From contig JAIRSV010000159.1 in assembly GCA_031255275.1 (NCBI GenBank), positions 1 through 36,454 of the forward strand: 36,454 bases of DNA, in the 5' to 3' direction. Positions 31,920-36,454 of the stretch are shown piece after piece; within the stretch, counting starts at the first letter, position 1; the number at the start of each line of letters is the position of its first letter. Source of the stretch: Proteiniphilum sp. (GTDB lineage Bacteria; Bacteroidota; Bacteroidia; Bacteroidales; Dysgonomonadaceae). The notes beneath the pieces are model-generated. The model did no database searches and was not told where the DNA came from. It was given only the letters and a program-made list of their open reading frames with translations. The position numbers and the translations under genes are program-made.

Positions 31920-33119
31920 TCAGACTTCTGATATTCCGGTCGGAAGATATTCGTCAACCGGTGAAGCAAAACTCTCGTACGGAAAAGGATCAGGATGTAC
32001 GAAATGGAGGTATTTGATAATCCTGAAAGCATTGAAGTGATGAAAAAACCGTTTCCCGAAGGTGGCCGGCGAAGCGCTGTTCCCGTTACAGTCCCTGATC
32101 AGCGCCGGAAAGTCCATCTCCCTCAGGAACTGCTGCAGCGACGGATGCAGCGCCGTTATCACTGTCGCGACCGACTGCGAGTCCCTTCCCCGGAAGTCAT
32201 CCTTCATATCGAACAGTTCTTTCAATACCCTGAACGATGTTTTCGAATAAACCCTCACGTTTCCGTCCGGTTCGAGCATTATTCTCCGTAACGAAGGCCC
32301 CGTACCGAACGGAACGCGGTCGGAAAGGCGTGCCATCGGGAAAACCGCAGCCTCTTTTAATTCCCTGATATTCCCGAGGGCGAACACCTTTTGCAGAAAG
32401 TAGAAATCTTCCCCTCCCTGCTGTCGTCCCATACCTCCCGCGCGTACGTAGGCATCCGCCGAGACGGCAAAGGCAGAACCGATCGTGTGATAATAGCAGG
32501 GAAATCCCGTATATTTGAGCATTGCGCTGAAGTAGTGGATATACGCCTCATACTGTCTGGCAACGTTTTCCGGCAGAGCGCCACCCTTCTCCACCCGGTG
32601 ACGGAAGTTGTGAATGGTGACATTCAGCGATTTATCGCGGACGAAAGCCTCCCGCACCGTTGTCAGGAAATTGGCCGATACCGTGCAGTCAGCGTCCAGC
32701 GAGATGATCACGCCCCGCGACTTCCCGTTACGCAGAAAATGCTCCACAGCCAGATCCATGCCTGTTTTCCGCGCCAGCCCCACGCCGGCATGTTTTTTCG
32801 GCAAACCTTCAAGCAGCAGCGGAAAGAGACGGAAACCGGGTTCGTTGTAACGTTCGGCCAGCAGGACGGTCTCCTCATAAGATATTCTGTTTTGCCTGAC
32901 AACCCCTTCGCCGGCAGACTCCCCCGAATTGATCACGACAACCGTCAGCACGTTTGCATCCGGGCGATCGCACGCACGCAGGCTGTGCAGCGTTTCGGAC
33001 AAAGCCGGCTCACTGTAGCAGGGAATTACCGCGACAATATCCGCCATCGCTTCGGGAGGAATGGCAGTCCGCAGGTATTCGGGCCGCAGCCTTTCGATAT
33101 ATCTCCGCAGGTGTTTCAT
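31920..33119 (-). CDS. Family 2 glycosyltransferase
   Basis: A 399-residue GT2-type (GT-A) protein. AVIPCYSEPALSETLHSLR near residue 30 starts the nucleotide-binding fold, LARKTGMDLAVEHF and the metal-binding IISLDADCTV (about 145; D-x-D) follow, then the acceptor-side GGEDFYFLQKVFALG (about 245). No membrane helix is seen. The nucleotide sugar and acceptor are unknown. It has a 120-bp gap to the upstream OmpH-like gene; I see no convincing promoter there. Confidence 0.82.
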   Translation of the reverse strand: MKHLRRYIERLRPEYLRTAIPPEAMADIVAVIPCYSEPALSETLHSLRACDRPDANVLTVVVINSGESAGEGVVRQNRISYEETVLLAERYNEPGFRLFPLLLEGLPKKHAGVGLARKTGMDLAVEHFLRNGKSRGVIISLDADCTVSANFLTTVREAFVRDKSLNVTIHNFRHRVEKGGALPENVARQYEAYIHYFSAMLKYTGFPCYYHTIGSAFAVSADAYVRAGGMGRQQGGEDFYFLQKVFALGNIRELKEAAVFPMARLSDRVPFGTGPSLRRIMLEPDGNVRVYSKTSFRVLKELFDMKDDFRGRDSQSVATVITALHPSLQQFLREMDFPALIRDCNGNSASPATFGKRFFHHFNAFRIIKYLHFVHPDPFPYESFASPVDEYLPTGISEV

Positions 33120-33239
33120 TCGAAAAAAACGCTTGTTCCGTCCCCCGCCGGACGTCGTGAGGGGTATAAAAGAAAAAAGAGCAGAATCACACTGTGACCT
33201 ACCCTTTGTCCTGTCCGAAAACCGCAGCCGTAAAGCCGG

Positions 33240-33860
33240 TCAGTTACCCGAGACGGGCGCATACTTGCCGTTCAGAAAATCGATCACATCCCTGGTAATA
33301 TCATACTTCTTATCGGCAAACAGGATAGTACTTGTAGTCCTGTTACTGAAGATAATCTCATAATTCTTATCCAGGTTGAACTCCTTCATCCGCGCCTTGA
33401 TGGTATCCTCCATCTGGATATTCATCTTTTCCTGTTCCAGCATGAACTCCTGCGTCAGTCGCTCGGCCAGCTGCTGGTACTCCTGATCCATCTGGAGAAT
33501 CCTCGTTTGTTCCTGCTGCGCTTTTTCCTCACTCAGGAAAGCGTTGTTGCGCAACCTGCGTTCAAAATCGGCCGCGGCGGAACGAACCTGCCCCTCTTTC
33601 TGGTTCAACGTTGCACGGGTACTTTCCTGCTTTCTCAACAGCGATTCGTTGAGATCCTTGGCAAAATTATAATTCATCAGAAGCGAATCCACGTTCACAT
33701 ACCCGATGGGCAATGTGACGGAAGAGTCGCTCAGCAGGGAAGAAAGATTTCTTTCGGCATTTCCCTTGACGGACGATTTGTATGTAAAGAGCAAAATATA
33801 AAGAACAATGATGGCAACCGTCAGCACACCACCAGCAATATAAAAGGAAGAATTCTTCAT
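33240..33860 (-). CDS. OmpH/Skp-family periplasmic protein
   Basis: A 206-residue protein. An N-terminal hydrophobic segment (about 7-28, IAGGVLTVAIIVLYILLF) is a signal peptide or membrane anchor. IGYVNVDSLLMNYNFAKDLNESLL is the Skp/OmpH beta strand and first helix, then a long charged helix (about 75-150) typical of Skp tentacles, then ILFADKKYDITRDVIDFLNGKY as the closing strand and helix. Skp-like proteins chaperone outer-membrane proteins in the periplasm. It starts 18 bp after the upstream small membrane-protein gene. Confidence 0.8.
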   Translation of the reverse strand: MKNSSFYIAGGVLTVAIIVLYILLFTYKSSVKGNAERNLSSLLSDSSVTLPIGYVNVDSLLMNYNFAKDLNESLLRKQESTRATLNQKEGQVRSAAADFERRLRNNAFLSEEKAQQEQTRILQMDQEYQQLAERLTQEFMLEQEKMNIQMEDTIKARMKEFNLDKNYEIIFSNRTTSTILFADKKYDITRDVIDFLNGKYAPVSGN

Positions 33861-33878
33861 TTTAGAGAGAGTTAAATT

Positions 33879-34091
33879 TTATGATTTCAACATTTTTTCT
33901 ATCGGACTTTCGCTCCCGTTCATCTCCGAATCCTGAGACGCGGCGCAACGGATACCTCTTTCCCTCAGCGGCTTGCTGTCGCCGATATGAATGTCGGGAA
34001 ATTTTCCGCTCTTCGTAAAGAAAACACGCCCCCCCATCAGGAGGATGGCAATGAACAGTATAACGAAGCCTGCAATGAATATTTTTACCAC
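33879..34091 (-). CDS. Small membrane protein of unknown function
   Basis: A 70-residue protein read from GTG at 34091. A single membrane helix (about 5-22, IAGFVILFIAILLMGG) is followed by RVFFTKSGKFPDIHIGDSKPLRERGIRCAASQDSE. I recall a Bacteroidales family with this FPxxHxGxxKxLRxxGIxC pattern but no function. The TTG of the longer frame (34115) lies upstream of the predicted transcription start, so it is disfavoured. First gene of a pair with the OmpH-like gene. Confidence 0.7.
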   Translation of the reverse strand: MVKIFIAGFVILFIAILLMGGRVFFTKSGKFPDIHIGDSKPLRERGIRCAASQDSEMNGSESPIEKMLKS

Positions 34092-34112
34092 AATGATGCG
34101 TTTTTTGTGCCG

Positions 34113-34120
34113 CAAAGATA
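34113..34120 (-). promoter_or_regulatory. -7 box for the small membrane protein/OmpH-like pair
   Basis: On the minus strand TATCTTTG is an exact TAnnTTTG element; transcription should start near 34106, before the GTG at 34091. No clear -33 TTTG. Confidence 0.6.
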
Positions 34121-34171
34121 GTTTAATTAGCCAACTAAACTCCCCTTTTCCAAATTAAAGATGCTAAATTT

Positions 34172-34203
34172 TTTGCTTGTACGCCGTTTTTCCCGTACTT
34201 TTA
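34172..34203 (+). promoter_or_regulatory. Promoter of pepD
   Basis: TTTG (34172-34175), 20 nt, then TACTTTTA (34196-34203): the -33 box and spacing fit, and the -7 box differs by one base. Transcription should start near 34210, 27 nt before the pepD ATG. Confidence 0.6.
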
Positions 34204-34236
34204 CACACCATAAAAGCTATCTAAAAAACAAATAAT

Positions 34237-35688
34237 ATGATGATAACAGATTTACAACCATCCGCCATCTGGAACTATTTTTATCAGATCACACAAGTAC
34301 CGAGACCGTCAAAAAAAGAGGAAAAAATCCTTGACTTTCTGCTTGATTTTGCCCGCAGTCACAATCTGGAAGCCAAACAGGACAAAGTCGGAAACCTGTT
34401 GATCACCAAACCGGCCACTCCCGGAAGAGAGAATGTTCCCACCGTGATTCTGCAATCGCACGTAGATATGGTTTGCGAGAAAAATTCGGATGTGGCGCAC
34501 GATTTCGACAATGACCCCATCGAAACAATTATCGACGGCGACTGGGTGAAGGCCAACGGCACCACCCTGGGAGCCGACAACGGCATAGGAGTGGCCGCCC
34601 AGCTGGCGCTGCTGGCCGCGGACGGCGTGGCGCACGGCAGGATTGAAGCGCTCTTCACCGTGGACGAGGAGACAGGACTCACAGGCGCCAACTCTCTCGA
34701 GAAGGATTTCCTCACCGGCAACATCCTTATCAATCTCGATACGGAAGAGGAAGGCGAAATCTATACAGGCTGCGCCGGCGGGAAAGGAACGAAGGCCTGT
34801 TTCAAATATAAGGAAAAAGACGTTCCGAAGAAATACACCTGGTTCAGGATACAGGTGAAAGGCCTGCGCGGAGGACATTCGGGCTGCGACATCGACAGAA
34901 AGCTCGGAAATGCCAACAAGATACTCGTCCGTTTCCTGCACACCGTCGTACGCAAAAAATACGGCACAGTACTGTCGGAGATCGGCGGAGGAAACCTGCA
35001 CAACGCCATTCCGCGCGAAGCATACGCTCTGCTGGGCGTGAAAGAAAAATACAGGGAAGACGTCCGCGTGAAGCTGAACACCTTCCTGAGTCAGGTGCGG
35101 GAGGAATACAAACACACAGATCCCGGCCTTGATATTCAACTGGAATCGGTACATATCCCGTCGAAAGTGATCAGCAAAAAGACTGTCGGGAAACTGATCA
35201 GCGCGCTGTATGCCTGTCCGCACGGCGTGATCGGCATGAGCCACGAGATTCCCGGACTGGTGGAAACCTCTACCAATCTGGCGTCGGTGAAGATGGTCGG
35301 TCACCGTCTGATTGAAGTCGGCACCAGCCAGCGCAGTTCCGTCGAGTCGCAAAAAGAGTATGCGGTCAACATGGTATCATCGGTATTTGAGCTGGCCGGA
35401 GCAAAAGTGACCCATAACGACGGGTATCCCGGATGGCAGCCCAATCCGGATTCGGACATCCTGAAGGTGGCGCAAAGGGAATACGAAGCGCTCTTCGGCA
35501 AAAGCGCCAAAGTGAAGGCAATACACGCAGGGCTTGAGTGCGGCCTGTTCCTCGAAAAATACCCGCACCTCGACATGATCTCGATAGGGCCGGATGTGAC
35601 GGACGTACATTCGCCCGACGAGAAAATGAAAATCTCTTCGGTAGGCAAATTCTGGGATTTCCTGATAAAGATACTGGAAAACCTGTAA
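34237..35688 (+). CDS. pepD: Aminoacyl-histidine dipeptidase (peptidase M20)
   Basis: A 483-residue protein of normal PepD length. The zinc ligands and catalytic residues appear in ILQSHVDMVCEKNSD (about residue 73), GADNGIGVAAQLALL (about 115) and DEETGLTGANSLE (about 143). The dimerisation domain contains KGLRGGHSGCDI. PepD hydrolyses Xaa-His and other dipeptides in the cytoplasm. It has its own promoter, and an endonuclease-family gene follows 2 bp after its stop. Confidence 0.95.
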   Translation: MMITDLQPSAIWNYFYQITQVPRPSKKEEKILDFLLDFARSHNLEAKQDKVGNLLITKPATPGRENVPTVILQSHVDMVCEKNSDVAHDFDNDPIETIIDGDWVKANGTTLGADNGIGVAAQLALLAADGVAHGRIEALFTVDEETGLTGANSLEKDFLTGNILINLDTEEEGEIYTGCAGGKGTKACFKYKEKDVPKKYTWFRIQVKGLRGGHSGCDIDRKLGNANKILVRFLHTVVRKKYGTVLSEIGGGNLHNAIPREAYALLGVKEKYREDVRVKLNTFLSQVREEYKHTDPGLDIQLESVHIPSKVISKKTVGKLISALYACPHGVIGMSHEIPGLVETSTNLASVKMVGHRLIEVGTSQRSSVESQKEYAVNMVSSVFELAGAKVTHNDGYPGWQPNPDSDILKVAQREYEALFGKSAKVKAIHAGLECGLFLEKYPHLDMISIGPDVTDVHSPDEKMKISSVGKFWDFLIKILENL

Positions 35689-35690
35689 CG

Positions 35691-36454
35691 ATGCGTTTCC
35701 CCGTTCTACTCATCCTCCTTTTTACAATTCACACGCTGGAAGTCGTTTCGCAAAACGACTTCCGCGTTGTGTTTTACAACGTTGAAAATCTGTTCGACAC
35801 GCATGATGATCCGCAGAAAGAAGACGATGATTTTCTGCCGGACGGTTTTATGCGGTGGACTTCGCGGAAATACTGGGAGAAGTTACGCAATATCACCCGC
35901 GTAATCACAGCTGTCGGAGGAATGCAGTCTCCGGCGGTGGTCGGGCTTTGCGAAGTGGAGAACGATTCGGTGCTTTTCGACCTCACAAAGCGGTCACCTC
36001 TGCGTGCGCAGGAGTACGAATATATTATCACCGACTCGCCCGACATCCGGGGAATAGATGTGGCGCTGCTCTATCAGCGGCATCAATTCAAACCTTTGCA
36101 AACTAGTGAATACGAAATAAAATTCAGCCGCAAGAACAACCGGCCGACGCGCAATATTCTCCACGTCACGGGAGAGTTGCTCAACAGCGACACGCTCGAC
36201 CTGTTCGTCTGCCATTTCCCTTCCCGGAGCGGAGGGCAGCTGGAAACAGAGCCTGCACGCTTAGAGGCGGCTGCCCTCCTGAAGAACAAAACGGACAGCC
36301 TGTTTATCCTTCGGGAGAATGCCCATATCATTATCATGGGCGACTTTAATGATTATCCCGATAACAAAAGCCTTTCCCGGATACTGTGCGCGGAAAGCAT
36401 ACGGTCATCTCTTCAAAAGAAACAGTTATACAACCTCTTCCGTCACCGTAAAAA
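35691..36454 (+). CDS. Endonuclease/exonuclease/phosphatase-family protein, 5' part
   Basis: An open frame of 254 codons from ATG at 35691, cut by the right edge of the window. The first 20 residues (MRFPVLLILLFTIHTLEVVS) look like a signal peptide. FYNVENLFDT (about 29), LCEVEN (about 84; the metal-binding Glu), VCHFPSRSGG (about 176) and MGDFNDYPD (about 216) are the family's ordered motifs. Members are DNases, phosphatases or phosphodiesterases; an exported enzyme is likely here. Two bp separate it from pepD, so they are co-transcribed. Confidence 0.88.
   Translation, partial: MRFPVLLILLFTIHTLEVVSQNDFRVVFYNVENLFDTHDDPQKEDDDFLPDGFMRWTSRKYWEKLRNITRVITAVGGMQSPAVVGLCEVENDSVLFDLTKRSPLRAQEYEYIITDSPDIRGIDVALLYQRHQFKPLQTSEYEIKFSRKNNRPTRNILHVTGELLNSDTLDLFVCHFPSRSGGQLETEPARLEAAALLKNKTDSLFILRENAHIIIMGDFNDYPDNKSLSRILCAESIRSSLQKKQLYNLFRHRK

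Overview
This window looks like chromosome of a member of Bacteroidota, probably order Bacteroidales; a Dysgonomonadaceae- or Porphyromonadaceae-like genome is my guess, not something the window proves. Three things point there: the protein repertoire (DUF349 protein, GT3-type glycogen synthase, short alpha-glucan phosphorylase, AmgK-RapZ fusion), promoters of the Bacteroidota form TTTG-N19/20-TAnnTTTG, and a near absence of Shine-Dalgarno sequences. I see no rRNA, insertion sequence, prophage or CRISPR array. It is mostly core genome, with unusual repeat content in the gaps.
 Layout. 1-4.5 kb (minus strand): rpsU, then xerC-hpf, then a tRNA/translation operon tRNA-Thr, Tyr, Gly, Thr, tuf, tRNA-Trp, secE, nusG, rplK, driven by a clear promoter just after hpf. 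4.5-7.1 kb: a 766-bp gap between the divergent rpsU and CBM9-like genes, then a NahK-like sugar kinase. 7.2-11.5 kb (plus): yceD-rpmF-fabH and era-der. 11.7-13.8 kb: a large DUF349 protein. 14-20.4 kb (minus): nadE, an AmgK-RapZ fusion and a MurU-like nucleotidyltransferase as a tightly packed operon, followed by polyphosphate kinase. 20.5-25.3 kb (minus): lysS-gpsA-pgi-HAD phosphatase. 25.5-25.96 kb: twenty exact-length 21-bp tandem repeats between the divergent lysS and glycogen synthase promoters. 26.1-30.4 kb (plus): glycogen synthase and glucan phosphorylase. 30.5-31.7 kb (minus): ferredoxin, small membrane protein, ECF sigma factor. 31.9-34.1 kb (minus): glycosyltransferase, OmpH-like protein and a small membrane protein. 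34.2-36.5 kb (plus): pepD and an endonuclease/phosphatase-family gene cut by the window end.
 How the genes fit together. The first third is translation and ribosome maturation (EF-Tu, tRNAs, HPF, S21, L32, YceD, Era, Der, LysRS). The middle is sugar phosphate, amino-sugar and storage metabolism (NahK-like, AmgK-RapZ/MurU, Pgi, GpsA, PPK, glycogen synthase and phosphorylase).
 Most worth following up: the 21-bp array, together with three other gaps that each hold a 13-16-bp direct repeat at exactly 21-bp spacing; degenerate 8-bp-period repeats in three further places; the AmgK-RapZ fusion in an operon with MurU and NadE; and a hairpin at 7156-7194 in which a terminator and the next operon's -7 box share the same bases.
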